Source: Robertmurraya sp. FSL R5-0851 (GTDB lineage Bacteria > Bacillota > Bacilli > Bacillales > Cytobacillaceae). From it: a stretch of DNA of 64,000 nt. The notes under the pieces are model-generated. The model ran no database searches. It saw only the letters and a program-made list of their open reading frames with translations, and was not told where the DNA came from. Positions 1 through 8,843 of the stretch are shown piece after piece. The position numbers were made by a program, and so were the translations under genes. The stretch's first letter is position 1; the number at the start of each line of letters is the position of its first letter. The DNA lies in assembly GCF_038002965.1 (NCBI RefSeq), contig NZ_JBBOOE010000001.1, positions 1,407,001 to 1,471,000 on the forward strand, read 5' to 3'.

Positions 1-489
1 AGTGAGATTTCTAAGGCGCTTTATGAAGATCAAGCACATATTGGAATTATTCGCGGAACTCCTGAATGGAAGGGTGTAAAGATGCACTTGTTCGAAGATA
101 GCCTTTATTTAGTCGACAAGGTGATCACTAGCCCGGAGCAGGTATTGAAAACAGATCGCCCTTTTATACAGTTTAAAAGCGATTCCAATTATTTTCAGGA
201 AATCCAAGATTGGTGGTATCGGAATTTTCAAACCTCACCAAAGAGAACTTTAGTCGTGGATCAAATTGAAACATGTAAACAAATGGCCTTGAATGGGATT
301 GGTTTTGCGATATTACCTGCTATTACTTTGAATCAAATGGATAAGGATATCTTTAAAATTCCGTTACTTGACGAAGCTGGAATGCCTTTAAAACGGGACA
401 CTTGGCTTATGGGATATGAATCATCCTTTAAGTTAAAACAGGTTCAAGCATTTGTGGAAATTATTAAAGAATTTATTAACGAAAGCTAA
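1..489 (+). CDS. ccpC: LysR-type regulator, C-terminal part (CcpC-like)
   Basis: The frame is open from base 1, so only the last 162 residues are present; the DNA-binding N-terminus lies outside the window. The visible part looks like the effector-binding domain of a LysR-family regulator, ending with the typical stretch GIGFAILP followed by a short amphipathic tail. In B. subtilis the LysR protein CcpC, the citrate-responsive repressor of TCA-cycle genes citB and citZ, lies just upstream of the dapH-dapL-ykuU-ykuV block, as here. The family is clear from sequence; the specific name rests on gene order only. The flavodoxin genes found after ccpC in B. subtilis are absent here. Confidence 0.65.
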   Translation, partial: SEISKALYEDQAHIGIIRGTPEWKGVKMHLFEDSLYLVDKVITSPEQVLKTDRPFIQFKSDSNYFQEIQDWWYRNFQTSPKRTLVVDQIETCKQMALNGIGFAILPAITLNQMDKDIFKIPLLDEAGMPLKRDTWLMGYESSFKLKQVQAFVEIIKEFINES

Positions 490-562
490 AGGGTTCCCAC
501 TTGTCTTGAATGCGGTTGTTTGTTAAAGTAATTTTTAGATTGTATAAATTGGAGGGAAACAT

Positions 563-1273
563 ATGAAAATGATGGATGCAAACGAAATCATTTCGTTTAT
601 TCAAAATAGCAAAAAAGCGACACCAGTTAAGGTATACATAAAAGGTGATCTTGAAGGAATTGACTTTGGTGCAAGTGCAAAGGCCTTTATCACTGGAAAT
701 ACAGGAGTTGTATTTGGTGAGTGGAGCGAAGTTAGTGAAGCGTTAGAAGCAAACAAAGGAAAAATTGAGGACTATGTTGTTGAAAATGACAGAAGAAACT
801 CAGCCATTCCACTTTTAGATATGAAAAATATTAAAGCGCGTATTGAGCCAGGTGCTGTCATTCGTGATCAGGTTGAGATTGGTGACAATGCCGTTATCAT
901 GATGGGCGCATCTATTAACATTGGTGCAGTAGTTGGTGAAGGAACAATGATTGACATGAACGTTGTTTTAGGTGGACGAGCTACTGTAGGTAAAAACTGT
1001 CACATCGGTGCTGGATCTGTGTTAGCAGGCGTTATTGAACCACCTTCTGCTAGCCCTGTAGTAATTGAAGATGATGTTGTTATTGGCGCAAACGTTGTTG
1101 TACTTGAAGGAATTCGTGTGGGTAAAGGTGCTCGTGTAGCTGCTGGTGCAGTTGTTATCGAGGACGTTCCCGCTGGTGCAGTAGTTGCCGGTGTTCCTGC
1201 TCGTGTCATTAAACAAGCAGACGAGAAGACATTATCAAAAACGGAAGTAATCCAAGCATTACGTCAACTATAA
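563..1273 (+). CDS. dapH: Tetrahydrodipicolinate N-acetyltransferase
   Basis: This 236-residue cytoplasmic enzyme acetylates L-2,3,4,5-tetrahydrodipicolinate with acetyl-CoA, in the acetyl branch of the diaminopimelate/lysine pathway. Residues 1 to about 80 form the DapH N-terminal domain. From about residue 85 the protein is built of hexapeptide repeats ([38 protein letters not shown]) that fold as a left-handed beta helix. The start has a good GGAGGG site seven bases upstream. Length and sequence match B. subtilis DapH (YkuQ). dapL, for the deacetylase two steps later, follows after 61 bases with a hairpin between them, so the two are probably co-transcribed and acetylated intermediates stay in one pathway. 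Confidence 0.95.
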   Translation: MKMMDANEIISFIQNSKKATPVKVYIKGDLEGIDFGASAKAFITGNTGVVFGEWSEVSEALEANKGKIEDYVVENDRRNSAIPLLDMKNIKARIEPGAVIRDQVEIGDNAVIMMGASINIGAVVGEGTMIDMNVVLGGRATVGKNCHIGAGSVLAGVIEPPSASPVVIEDDVVIGANVVVLEGIRVGKGARVAAGAVVIEDVPAGAVVAGVPARVIKQADEKTLSKTEVIQALRQL

Positions 1274-1283
1274 TACATTTTTT

Positions 1284-1311
1284 GAAAGCGTGGATTTCTA
1301 TCCACGCTTTC
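1284..1311 (+). terminator. Hairpin between dapH and dapL
   Basis: A perfect 12-bp stem (GAAAGCGTGGAT with its complement) closes a TTCT loop just after the dapH stop. No good T-run follows (TCCTTAAT), so it may act as a partial terminator or 3'-end stabiliser that tunes dapL relative to dapH, not as a full stop. Confidence 0.6.
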
Positions 1312-1334
1312 TCCTTAATAAAGGGGGAGAAGTA

Positions 1335-2456
1335 ATGAGTAATCCGTTTGTTCAAATTCGGAGAGACTTGCATCAAATCCCAGAGCTTGGCTTTCAGGAG
1401 TTTAAAACGCAGAAATATTTATTATCATATATTGAATCGTTACCAAAAGAACGATTAGAAGTAAGAAAATGGGAAACGGGTTTGTTCGTAAAGGTACATG
1501 GGTTAAATCCAAGAAAAATAATAGGTTATCGTGCTGACATTGACGGGTTACCAATAAAAGAAGAAACTGAGCTTCCTTTTCACTCTACTCACGCGGAACA
1601 AATGCATGCCTGTGGCCATGACTTTCATATGAGTATTGGATTAGGAGTATTAACTCACATCGTCCACCACCCCATACAGGATGACATGCTGTTTATATTT
1701 CAACCTGCTGAAGAAGGCCCCGGCGGAGCAGAACCTATGCTGAAGTCTAGGGAAATGGAAGAGTGGAAGCCTGATATGATTATTGCCCTTCATATTGCGC
1801 CTGAGTATCCTGTTGGTACAATTGCGACAAGAGAAGGTCTATTATTTGCTAATACATCTGAACTCTTTATTGACTTAGTCGGTAAAGGTGGACATGCCGC
1901 CTATCCTCACCAAACGAATGATATGGTCATAGCTGCTTGCAGCCTTGTAAGTCAACTACAAACGGTTATCAGTAGAAATATTGACCCATTGGATAGCGCC
2001 GTTATAACAATTGGGAAAATTACTGGAGGCACCGTTCAAAATGTTATTGCTGAGAAGGCTAGACTAGAAGGCACGATACGGACCCTCTCGGTTGATTCGA
2101 TGAAAAAAGTAAAGAATAGAATCGAGTCTATCGTACAAGGGATAGCTACTGGATACGAATGCGAGGTAAAGATCGATTACGGTAGTATGTATCATCAAGT
2201 ATACAATGACCACTCGTTAACAAGAGAATTTATGAATTATGTTGAGGAACAATCCTTAGTTCGCGTGATTGAATGTAAGGAAGCGATGACAGGAGAAGAT
2301 TTCGGATACATGTTAGAAAAGATACCTGGCTTCATGTTTTGGCTAGGAGTTGAGTCTGAGTTTGGACTTCATCATTCAAAATTAAATCCTAATGAAGATG
2401 CAATTGAGAAAGCGATTATGCTTCTAACCGCTTACTTAAATTATAAAGGAAATTAA
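1335..2456 (+). CDS. dapL: N-acetyldiaminopimelate deacetylase
   Basis: A 373-residue M20-family metallopeptidase that removes the acetyl group from N-acetyl-LL-diaminopimelate in lysine and peptidoglycan precursor synthesis. Metal-site motifs are visible: RADIDGLP (about 66-73), HACGHD (91-96) and PAEEGPGG further on; the dimerisation domain follows. The start at 1335 is chosen because AAGGGGGAG lies eight bases upstream; the frame is open 45 bases further up, but that part overlaps the intergenic hairpin. It matches B. subtilis YkuR in size and in position after dapH. Other M20 amidohydrolases would look similar, but the location decides the assignment. Confidence 0.93.
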   Translation: MSNPFVQIRRDLHQIPELGFQEFKTQKYLLSYIESLPKERLEVRKWETGLFVKVHGLNPRKIIGYRADIDGLPIKEETELPFHSTHAEQMHACGHDFHMSIGLGVLTHIVHHPIQDDMLFIFQPAEEGPGGAEPMLKSREMEEWKPDMIIALHIAPEYPVGTIATREGLLFANTSELFIDLVGKGGHAAYPHQTNDMVIAACSLVSQLQTVISRNIDPLDSAVITIGKITGGTVQNVIAEKARLEGTIRTLSVDSMKKVKNRIESIVQGIATGYECEVKIDYGSMYHQVYNDHSLTREFMNYVEEQSLVRVIECKEAMTGEDFGYMLEKIPGFMFWLGVESEFGLHHSKLNPNEDAIEKAIMLLTAYLNYKGN

Positions 2457-2510
2457 AATAACAGAGTTTATTTTACGAAAAAAAAGGGCAAACCATATAG
2501 TGGGTTAGGT

Positions 2511-2535
2511 GTTATTTTAATAATAACTCTTTTTT
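2511..2535 (+). terminator. Weak terminator after dapL
   Basis: A short GTTATT/AATAAC stem with a TTAAT loop is followed by TCTTTTTT. The stem is A/T-rich, so termination is probably weak. Confidence 0.4.
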
Positions 2536-2557
2536 AACATCTATTCCTTCATAACAA

Positions 2558-2587
2558 TTGACTCTAGCATTAAGTTACTACTATAAT
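2558..2587 (+). promoter_or_regulatory. SigA-type promoter of ykuU
   Basis: TTGACT at 2558-2563 and TATAAT at 2582-2587 are separated by 18 bases. The start codon of ykuU is 55 bases downstream of the -10 box, with GGAGGG before it. No clear PerR box was seen around it. Confidence 0.75.
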
Positions 2588-2642
2588 TGTATTTGTATTT
2601 TTTTTCACAATATCTACATATTTTTACACGGAGGGATTTATA

Positions 2643-3185
2643 ATGGCAGAACGTATGGTAGGAAAACAAGCTCCACGCTTTGCGATGGATGCTGTACTTC
2701 CAAATAAGGAATTCGGAAAAGTAAGTCTTGAAGAAAACATGAAAAACGATAAGTGGACTGTCCTTTTCTTTTATCCAATGGATTTCACTTTCGTATGTCC
2801 TACAGAAATCACTGCATTGTCTGATCGTTATGATGAGTTCGAAGATCTTGATGCAGAAGTAATTGGTGTATCTACTGACACCATTCACACTCACTTAGCA
2901 TGGATCAATACAGACCGTAAAGAAAACGGACTTGGTGACCTTAAGTATCCTTTAGCTGCTGATACAAACCATGTTGTTTCACGCGAATATGGAGTTTTAA
3001 TTGAAGAAGAAGGTATTGCATTACGTGGTCTATTCATCATCAGCCCAGAAGGTGAAATGATGTACTCAGTTGTTAACCATAACAATATCGGTCGTGACGT
3101 AGATGAAACATTACGTGTACTTCAAGCACTACAAACTGGTGGTCTTTGCCCAGCAAACTGGAAACCAGGTCAAAAAACTCTTTAA
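2643..3185 (+). CDS. ykuU: 2-Cys peroxiredoxin
   Basis: A 180-residue AhpC/Tsa-family thiol peroxidase that reduces hydrogen peroxide and organic peroxides. The peroxidatic cysteine C52 is in FVCPTE and the resolving cysteine C169 is in GGLCPANW, which is the typical 2-Cys arrangement. The start has GGAGGG nine bases upstream. It has its own promoter (2558-2587) and is followed by a terminator-like hairpin. The next gene, ykuV, encodes a thioredoxin-like protein, a plausible reductant; this pairing is inference from neighbourhood. Confidence 0.93.
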   Translation: MAERMVGKQAPRFAMDAVLPNKEFGKVSLEENMKNDKWTVLFFYPMDFTFVCPTEITALSDRYDEFEDLDAEVIGVSTDTIHTHLAWINTDRKENGLGDLKYPLAADTNHVVSREYGVLIEEEGIALRGLFIISPEGEMMYSVVNHNNIGRDVDETLRVLQALQTGGLCPANWKPGQKTL

Positions 3186-3196
3186 TCAATAAAGTG

Positions 3197-3230
3197 GAAA
3201 AGGCCTTAACGTAAAGTTAGGTCTTTTCTT
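3197..3230 (+). terminator. Terminator after ykuU
   Basis: AAAAGGCCTTAAC pairs imperfectly with GTTAGGTCTTTT and is followed by CTTTAAG; it lies 12 bases after the ykuU stop. Read-through into ykuV is possible. Confidence 0.55.
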
Positions 3231-3266
3231 TAAGTTATGAAATTTATGAGCAGGGAGAGTTGTAAA

Positions 3267-3722
3267 ATGAAACTTAGAGCGCCAATGCCAGAATTAACTG
3301 GTGCAACCGAATGGTTAAATGGTGAAATCACGAAAGCTGATTTAGTTGGGGAAAAACCTACACTAATTCACTTTTGGTCAGTAAGCTGCTACTTATGTAA
3401 AGAGGCAATGCCACAAGTAAATCAATTCCGTGATGATTATAAAGATAAATTAAATGTTATCGCTGTTCATATGCCAAGAAGCGAAGAAGATCTAGATCTT
3501 GAAGCAATCAAGAAAACGGCTGACGAACACGGTATTACACAACCAATTTTTGTTGACAGTGAACATAAATTAACCGAAGCATTTGAAAATCAGTATGTAC
3601 CTGCATACTATGTGTTTGATAAAGATGGAAATCTTCGTCATTTCCAAGCTGGTGGAAGCGGAATGAAAATGTTAGAAAAACGCGTCAATCGTGTTTTAGA
3701 TGAAATGGAAAAAGCAGAGTAG
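3267..3722 (+). CDS. ykuV: Thioredoxin-like thiol-disulfide oxidoreductase
   Basis: A 151-residue TlpA/ResA-type thioredoxin-fold protein without a signal peptide, so cytoplasmic. The redox pair is C41 and C44 in the motif SCYLCKEAMP, following beta strand LIHFWSVS; a cis-proline region (YVPAYYVFD) is near residue 115. The start at 3267 is chosen because CAGGGAGAG lies eight bases upstream; ATG codons at 3237 and 3246 have no site. The CYLC active site is not the standard CGPC of thioredoxin, which suggests a different redox potential. Synteny with ykuU matches B. subtilis. Its physiological substrate is not visible from sequence. Confidence 0.9.
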   Translation: MKLRAPMPELTGATEWLNGEITKADLVGEKPTLIHFWSVSCYLCKEAMPQVNQFRDDYKDKLNVIAVHMPRSEEDLDLEAIKKTADEHGITQPIFVDSEHKLTEAFENQYVPAYYVFDKDGNLRHFQAGGSGMKMLEKRVNRVLDEMEKAE

Positions 3723-3733
3723 ATTTTTTAGTA

Positions 3734-3760
3734 GACTAGGGATTTTCCCTAGTCTTTTTT
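3734..3760 (+). terminator. Strong terminator after ykuV
   Basis: A perfect 9-bp stem GACTAGGGA/TCCCTAGTC with a three-base loop runs straight into TTTTTT. Confidence 0.9.
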
Positions 3761-3868
3761 AATATGAAAAAATGTTGTAAAAGGGTGGAAATTTATTTCG
3801 AAAACCGATATATTTATTACTATGCTCATGAATATTTTAGAAATTCTGACAAATGAAGGGGGATTTTC

Positions 3869-5623
3869 ATGGAGGTTTTTAAAAAGCTGAAAGAATTTTA
3901 CTGGCCTTATAAAAGCTATTTCTTATGGTCAATGTCATTTCTATTACTTATTACAGGGATCACTGTAATATACCCAATTATTCTTCAAATAACGATTGAC
4001 GACATTGTGCTGGGGGGAAGGTACGAATGGATTCCAATCGTTAGTTTAGGATTTGTTGGTGTGATGGTGATCAAGGGGGTTGGAACGTATATTCACCAAT
4101 ATACAGGAGACTTGTTTGGAATAACCTCCGTTTATAAATTGAGAAATCGTCTTTACGAGAAGCTGCAGTATTTACCGTTCCGCTATTACGATAATGCTAA
4201 AACGGGAGATCTTATGTCGAGGTTAACTGCAGATGTAGAAGGGTTTCGTTTTTTTCTTTCATTTGGGTTTTCAGAATTAATTCGCTTTATTGTTTTAATT
4301 GGTATCACTTTTGGTGTCATGTTTTACTACTCTGTTCCACTAACCATTGTTACTTTGATCACACTTCCGTTTTTAGCGATTGTTGTTTATAAATTCGATC
4401 AAGCAGTTCATCCTGCATTTAGAGGAATTCGAAAATCCTTTGGGAAATTAAACACAAAAGTTCAAGAAAATATTAGTGGTATTAATACGGTGAAGTCATT
4501 GTCAAGAGAGGACTTTGAAATCGGAAAGTTTAACCATTCAAATGGTGACTATAAGGATAAATATATTTTCACTTCCAATATTTGGGCAAAGTATTTTCCT
4601 CTAATGGAGTTGCTTGGAAATATTAGCGTTGTCCTATTGCTATCTTACGGGGGATATCTCGTCATTCAGGAGGAGCTTAAACCTGGAGAGTTGGTGGCTT
4701 TTTACAGTTTGGTTTGGTACATTATGTGGCCAATTATGAACCTTGGGTTTGTGATTAATTTATTTTCTCAATCGAAAGCTTCTGGAGAAAGGCTATTGGA
4801 GATCCTTGAAGAAGAGGGAGAGATTGAGGAGAATGATGGGCAATTAATGGTTGATAGATTGCTAGGAAAGGTAGAATTTAAGAACGTTACCTTTAAATAT
4901 ACTGTGGATGATTCTGAGGCATTATACGATGTTTCTTTTGTGGCTGAGCCTGGAAAGAAAATAGGGCTTCTAGGAGCTACTGGGTCAGGTAAAACCACCA
5001 TTACACAGCTTATCACAAGATTTTATGACGTTACAGAAGGAGAAGTAATAATTGACGGTGAGAAGGTAAACAATTACGCACTTAAATCTTTAAGAAGCAA
5101 TATAGGGTTTGTGTTACAGGAATCCTTTCTGTTTTCGTCTTCCATTAAAGCAAATATCTCCTATGGAAGACCTGAGGCAACAATGGAAGAGATCATTGAA
5201 GCAGCGAAAAGGGCTCAAGCACATGAATTTATTATGGAGCTTCCCGATGGCTACGACACCATGCTTGGAGAACGTGGAATGGGATTATCAGGAGGTCAAA
5301 AACAGCGAATTGCTATTGCAAGGGCGATTTGTGTGAATCCAAGTATTCTTATCTTAGACGATGCGACAAGTGCTGTTGATATGGAAACCGAATATAAAAT
5401 ACAGCAAGCGCTTCATGAGGTTATGAAAGGGAGAACAACATTTATCATTGCCCATAGAATTTCATCGCTTAAGCATGCTGATGAAGTACTAGTTCTAGAT
5501 AGAGGGAAAATTGTAGAACGCGGAGTCCATGAACAACTAGTAAATCAAAACGGACTTTATCAACGCGTATATGATATTCAATACCAAGATCAGAAGCAAA
5601 TTATGCAATCGCATATCGGATAG
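3869..5623 (+). CDS. yknU: ABC exporter half-transporter, degenerate-site subunit
   Basis: A 584-residue half-transporter: six predicted membrane helices (about 20-300) fused to an ATP-binding domain. Walker A GATGSGKT is at 369-376, the signature LSGGQ at 473-477, Walker B LILDD at about 494-498, and the H-loop in IIAHRIS. The catalytic glutamate after Walker B is replaced by aspartate (D498). In heterodimeric exporters such as BmrCD this marks the subunit that carries the degenerate ATP site. The partner gene starts ten bases downstream. The name yknU comes from matching length and from B. subtilis gene order (between ykuV and ktrC); yfiB-type pairs are an alternative. Substrate unknown; multidrug or lipid export is possible. 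Confidence 0.8.
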   Translation: MEVFKKLKEFYWPYKSYFLWSMSFLLLITGITVIYPIILQITIDDIVLGGRYEWIPIVSLGFVGVMVIKGVGTYIHQYTGDLFGITSVYKLRNRLYEKLQYLPFRYYDNAKTGDLMSRLTADVEGFRFFLSFGFSELIRFIVLIGITFGVMFYYSVPLTIVTLITLPFLAIVVYKFDQAVHPAFRGIRKSFGKLNTKVQENISGINTVKSLSREDFEIGKFNHSNGDYKDKYIFTSNIWAKYFPLMELLGNISVVLLLSYGGYLVIQEELKPGELVAFYSLVWYIMWPIMNLGFVINLFSQSKASGERLLEILEEEGEIEENDGQLMVDRLLGKVEFKNVTFKYTVDDSEALYDVSFVAEPGKKIGLLGATGSGKTTITQLITRFYDVTEGEVIIDGEKVNNYALKSLRSNIGFVLQESFLFSSSIKANISYGRPEATMEEIIEAAKRAQAHEFIMELPDGYDTMLGERGMGLSGGQKQRIAIARAICVNPSILILDDATSAVDMETEYKIQQALHEVMKGRTTFIIAHRISSLKHADEVLVLDRGKIVERGVHEQLVNQNGLYQRVYDIQYQDQKQIMQSHIG

Positions 5624-5633
5624 GGGGGATCAT

Positions 5634-7460
5634 ATGAGTAAGAAACAACCACGTGTTAGTGAAAATGCAATAAAAAGATTTGAGTATTCACAAGACCAGA
5701 TAATTGATAAACCGTTTAACTGGGGTCAGATGCTGCGATTGTTCAGTTATATGAAACCATATCGGAAAAATTTACTTCCCTTTTCCATGATTATGGTACT
5801 GATTAACACAGCTGTACGACTCATTATCCCATTGTTGATAGGGGTGTACACGTTAGATCGAGCAATCGTTAATAAGGATGCGAAACTCCTAACTACACTT
5901 GTAGTTATTATTTCTGGTTTATATGTGGCTTCTTACATAGCGAATTTCTTCCGGATAAAATGGATGAATCAGCTTGGACAAAATGTCATATATGACCTAA
6001 GAAAACACCTCTTTACCCATGTGCAAAATCTTTCACATCGCTTCTTTGACCAGAGATCAGCAGGTTCCATTCTTGTGAGAATTATGAATGATATCAATTC
6101 TCTTCAGGAGCTATTTACGAATGGAGTTATTAATCTATTAATGGATGTTATTCTTTTGATAGGTGTAATGATTATATTATTTACATTAAGTCCAGAATTA
6201 ACATTAGCTATTATGGTTATTTTACCAATCATGTTCTTTATTTCTACAAGTCTTAGAAGGAATATTAGAAAATCATGGCAGGTAGTACGACTCAAGCAGT
6301 CAAAACTAAATTCTCATCTGAATGAAAGTATACAAGGAATAAGAGTCACTCAGTCCTTTACACAGGAACAGGAAAACATGGCGTTTTTTGATGGTGTGAA
6401 CACAGAGAATTTTCAAAGTTGGAGAGAAGCTTCTCGAAAAAATGCGATGTTCCGTCCGATGGTCGAATTAACGAATGCAGTAGGGACTGCGGTTCTCATT
6501 TGGTTTGGAGCAAGTTTGATTCAAAACGAATCAATAACGATCGGTGAGTTTGTGTCCTTTGCCTTTTATCTAGGAATGTTTTGGGAGCCCATTTCAAGGC
6601 TTGGTCAAGTTTATAATCAATTGTTAATGGGAATGGCATCTTCTGAGCGTATTTTTGAATTCTTGGACGAAAAGCCGATTGTGTCTCAGAAGGAGACAGC
6701 CATTGAACTCGAAAATATTCAAGGACAAATTGAGTTTGATCAAGTTGAGTTTGCCTATGATTCAAATCGTAAAGCCCTTAAAGGCATATCCTTGGAAATG
6801 AGAGCCGGTCAGACTGTTGCCCTTGTAGGCCATACTGGCTCAGGAAAAACAACGATTGCAAACTTAATTAGCCGGTTTTACGACCCGACAAGTGGCACTA
6901 TATCTATTGATGGGACTGATTTAAAGGACGTTTCGCTAAAGAGCTTAAGAAAACAAATAGGTGTAGTGCTACAAGACACATTCATATTTTCCGGTACGAT
7001 TATGGAAAATATATTGTTTGGAAACCCCGAGGCATCGGAGGAAGAGGCAAAAGAAGCTGCAAGGGCTGTTGGTGCTAATGGGTTTATTGAAAGACTTCCA
7101 AATGGGTATGAAACTGAGGTAGAAGAGAGAGGAAATGTCCTTTCAGTAGGGGAGAGACAGTTAATTTCCTTTGCCAGAGCCTTGCTTGCAGACCCTAAAA
7201 TTCTTATACTAGACGAAGCTACGGCAAGTATAGATACAGAATCTGAACAGAAGATTCAAAATGCCCTAAAGACTTTATTAAAAAACCGTACAGCTGTTAT
7301 TATCGCTCACCGTTTATCTACGATACGTGAAGCTGATCAAATCTTTGTACTTGACCATGGTGAAATCATTGAACAAGGTAATCATGAACAATTAATGAAT
7401 TTACAAGGGGAATACTATTCTCTTGTAAGAGCACAATTTACCATGAACACAGCGAGTTAA
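5634..7460 (+). CDS. yknV: ABC exporter half-transporter, catalytic-site subunit
   Basis: A 608-residue half-transporter with an N-terminal extension of about 30 residues, six membrane helices and an ATP-binding domain. Walker A GHTGSGKT (399-406) and Walker B LILDEAT with catalytic E528 are intact, but the signature is LSVGE (503-507), not LSGGQ. This fits the partner exactly: the canonical ATP site would pair this Walker A/B with LSGGQ of the upstream subunit, and the degenerate site would pair LSVGE with the D498 subunit. The start at 5634 is chosen for the GGGGGG site eight bases upstream; the frame is open further upstream into the previous gene. Same operon as the upstream half. Confidence 0.8.
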   Translation: MSKKQPRVSENAIKRFEYSQDQIIDKPFNWGQMLRLFSYMKPYRKNLLPFSMIMVLINTAVRLIIPLLIGVYTLDRAIVNKDAKLLTTLVVIISGLYVASYIANFFRIKWMNQLGQNVIYDLRKHLFTHVQNLSHRFFDQRSAGSILVRIMNDINSLQELFTNGVINLLMDVILLIGVMIILFTLSPELTLAIMVILPIMFFISTSLRRNIRKSWQVVRLKQSKLNSHLNESIQGIRVTQSFTQEQENMAFFDGVNTENFQSWREASRKNAMFRPMVELTNAVGTAVLIWFGASLIQNESITIGEFVSFAFYLGMFWEPISRLGQVYNQLLMGMASSERIFEFLDEKPIVSQKETAIELENIQGQIEFDQVEFAYDSNRKALKGISLEMRAGQTVALVGHTGSGKTTIANLISRFYDPTSGTISIDGTDLKDVSLKSLRKQIGVVLQDTFIFSGTIMENILFGNPEASEEEAKEAARAVGANGFIERLPNGYETEVEERGNVLSVGERQLISFARALLADPKILILDEATASIDTESEQKIQNALKTLLKNRTAVIIAHRLSTIREADQIFVLDHGEIIEQGNHEQLMNLQGEYYSLVRAQFTMNTAS

Positions 7461-7534
7461 TGGAGTTAGTTATCGCTCACCCTGAGATTAAAGGGTTCTG
7501 TTTTCGGGTACTTTCTTATTAAAACACAAGAATT

Positions 7535-7566
7535 GACGTATGAATTGCATACGTCTTTCTTTATTT
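7535..7566 (+). terminator. Terminator downstream of the ABC exporter
   Basis: A perfect 8-bp stem GACGTATG/CATACGTC with loop AATTG is followed by TTTCTTTATTTATT. Confidence 0.8.
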
Positions 7567-7808
7567 ATTAGCGTTTCTACAAAATCCCATTAACTTTTAC
7601 CTAGCAATTGACAACACTATTAAGATGGACAATAAGTATTGTACAATTAAAAATAAGGTTCAAAACTTATGTCATTTGCAGTGCCGTTTTAAGTACCGAT
7701 TTTATTATCTAAATAAGCGTTTCGATAAAAAGCTACTGTTTTCCACATCTAGGTTCAAGAGGGTTAAGCACTTATCTGTTGGGGATCAGGTTAAGTACCC
7801 GAGCTGCA

Positions 7809-7998
7809 AAATAGACGGAGATATTCCGCTTAATTAGTAATTTTTAATAAAAAAGGCTTAAATAGACGGAGAGATTCCGCCTATCGGCTAAAAAACTTCG
7901 AAAATAGGAGATTTTGCTTTGCATAAGCGGAAAAACTCCCCTTACTTACCCCCAAACAAGGCTCCATTTCACTAATAACCGGAAATTCTCCGCTTATT
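7809..7998. repeat. Cluster of short palindromic repeats (CGGAGA...TCCGCTTA type)
   Basis: Four related units occur within 190 bases. Two are in one orientation (ATAGACGGAGATATTCCGCT from 7811 and ATAGACGGAGAGATTCCGCC from 7862), two in the other (AAGCGGAAAAACTCCCCTTA from 7925 and CCGGAAATTCTCCGCTTATT from 7979). Each is itself an imperfect inverted repeat around CGGA/TCCG. Unit spacing is about 50-65 bases. They lie between a terminator and ktrC. Confidence 0.65.
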
Positions 7999-8142
7999 TT
8001 CCAATACGACCGTCATTTCGGTACGTATTTTAAGAAAAGTACTTCAAAACGGAACTCTTTACCCTGAGATGGGGGCTTTTTCCTTTTAGTCCTTTGTGCT
8101 AAAATGGTAAAATACTTCAATAGTATTCGGAGGAACCTTTTT

Positions 8143-8802
8143 ATGAAAAAAGAATTTGCTGTCATTGGACTCGGTCGTTTTGGAGGAAGTATTTGCCGTG
8201 CTCTTGCTGAAGAGGGTATGGAGGTTATGGCAATTGATAATAGTGAGGACCGTGTGAATGAGTTTTCAATGATTGCTTCTCATGCCGTAGTAGGGGATTC
8301 AACTGATGAATCAGTATTAAAAAGTCTTGGTATACGTAATTTTGACCACGTGATTGTTGCCATTGGGGATAATATTCAAGCAAGTATTTTAACTACGCTT
8401 ATACTAAAAGAGCTTGGCGTAAATAATATTACGGTAAAAGCACAAAATGATTATCACGAGAAGGTACTTAGAAAAATTGGTGCAGACCATGTGGTTCATC
8501 CTGAGAGAGACATGGGGAAAAGAATTGCTCATAATATCATATCGAACAGTGTATTAGATTATCTGGAGCTTTCAGATGAACATAGTATTGTCGAAATTGT
8601 TGCAAGTGATCGTCTTGTCGGGAATACTATTATCGATTTGGATATTCGTGCGAAATACGGTATTAACATTGTTGCTATTAAGCGAGGAAATAATATCATT
8701 GTATCACCACAAGCAAATGAACCCATTGCAGAAAATGACGTCCTAATCGTTATTGGGGCGGATGTTGATATCAATCGTTTTGAGAAGAAAGTCATCCAAT
8801 GA
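8143..8802 (+). CDS. ktrC: Potassium uptake regulatory subunit (RCK protein)
   Basis: A 219-residue cytoplasmic RCK protein that gates a Ktr potassium channel (KtrD-type membrane subunit, not in this window). The N-terminal Rossmann domain has the nucleotide-binding motif GLGRFGG at 9-15 and acidic residue in AIDNSEDR near 40; the C-terminal RCK_C domain starts at about 135. In relatives these proteins bind ATP/ADP, and KtrA/KtrC genes are tied to c-di-AMP control. The start at 8143 has CGGAGGAA nine bases upstream. Its position beside rnjA, in convergent orientation, matches B. subtilis ykqB/ktrC. Confidence 0.93.
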   Translation: MKKEFAVIGLGRFGGSICRALAEEGMEVMAIDNSEDRVNEFSMIASHAVVGDSTDESVLKSLGIRNFDHVIVAIGDNIQASILTTLILKELGVNNITVKAQNDYHEKVLRKIGADHVVHPERDMGKRIAHNIISNSVLDYLELSDEHSIVEIVASDRLVGNTIIDLDIRAKYGINIVAIKRGNNIIVSPQANEPIAENDVLIVIGADVDINRFEKKVIQ

Positions 8803-8810
8803 TACAAATA

Positions 8811-8838
8811 AAAGCCACTCTATTTTTAGAGTGGCTTT
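8811..8838. terminator. Bidirectional terminator between ktrC and rnjA
   Basis: AAAGCCACTCTA pairs with TAGAGTGGCTTT around a TTTT loop. It lies between the convergent stop codons of ktrC and rnjA and has T-rich flanks on both strands. Confidence 0.85.
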
Positions 8839-8843
8839 ATGTT

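Larger units (their letters stand above)
7461..8142. other. Gene-free region, 682 bp
   Basis: No convincing gene is seen. It holds a terminator (7535-7566), a possible weaker hairpin (around 7478-7497, ACCC/GGGT then TTCTGTTTT), and a set of short palindromic repeats from about 7809 to 7998. The motif TTAAGTACC occurs twice (about 7689 and 7791). A 70-codon open frame at 7625 has no Shine-Dalgarno site and no recognisable protein character. Confidence 0.6.

Noticed and set aside
520..548. TTGTTA-17-TATAAA promoter-like pair before dapH
   Set aside because: The start point would fall inside the dapH ribosome site (about 8 bases before the ATG), so it is unlikely to serve dapH.
1283..1296. cre-like TGAAAGCGTGGATT after dapH
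   Set aside because: Only the left half fits the cre consensus; it is explained by the hairpin.
2575..2592. Possible PerR box upstream of ykuU
   Set aside because: Only about 8 positions match the PerR consensus; the stretch is explained by the -10 box.
2541..2894. Minus-strand 117-codon frame over ykuU
   Set aside because: Antisense shadow of ykuU; no ribosome site or protein character.
7625..7837. 70-codon open frame between yknV and ktrC
   Set aside because: No ribosome site, unusual composition (rich in Phe, Tyr, Lys, Cys), and it runs into the palindromic repeats; most likely non-coding.
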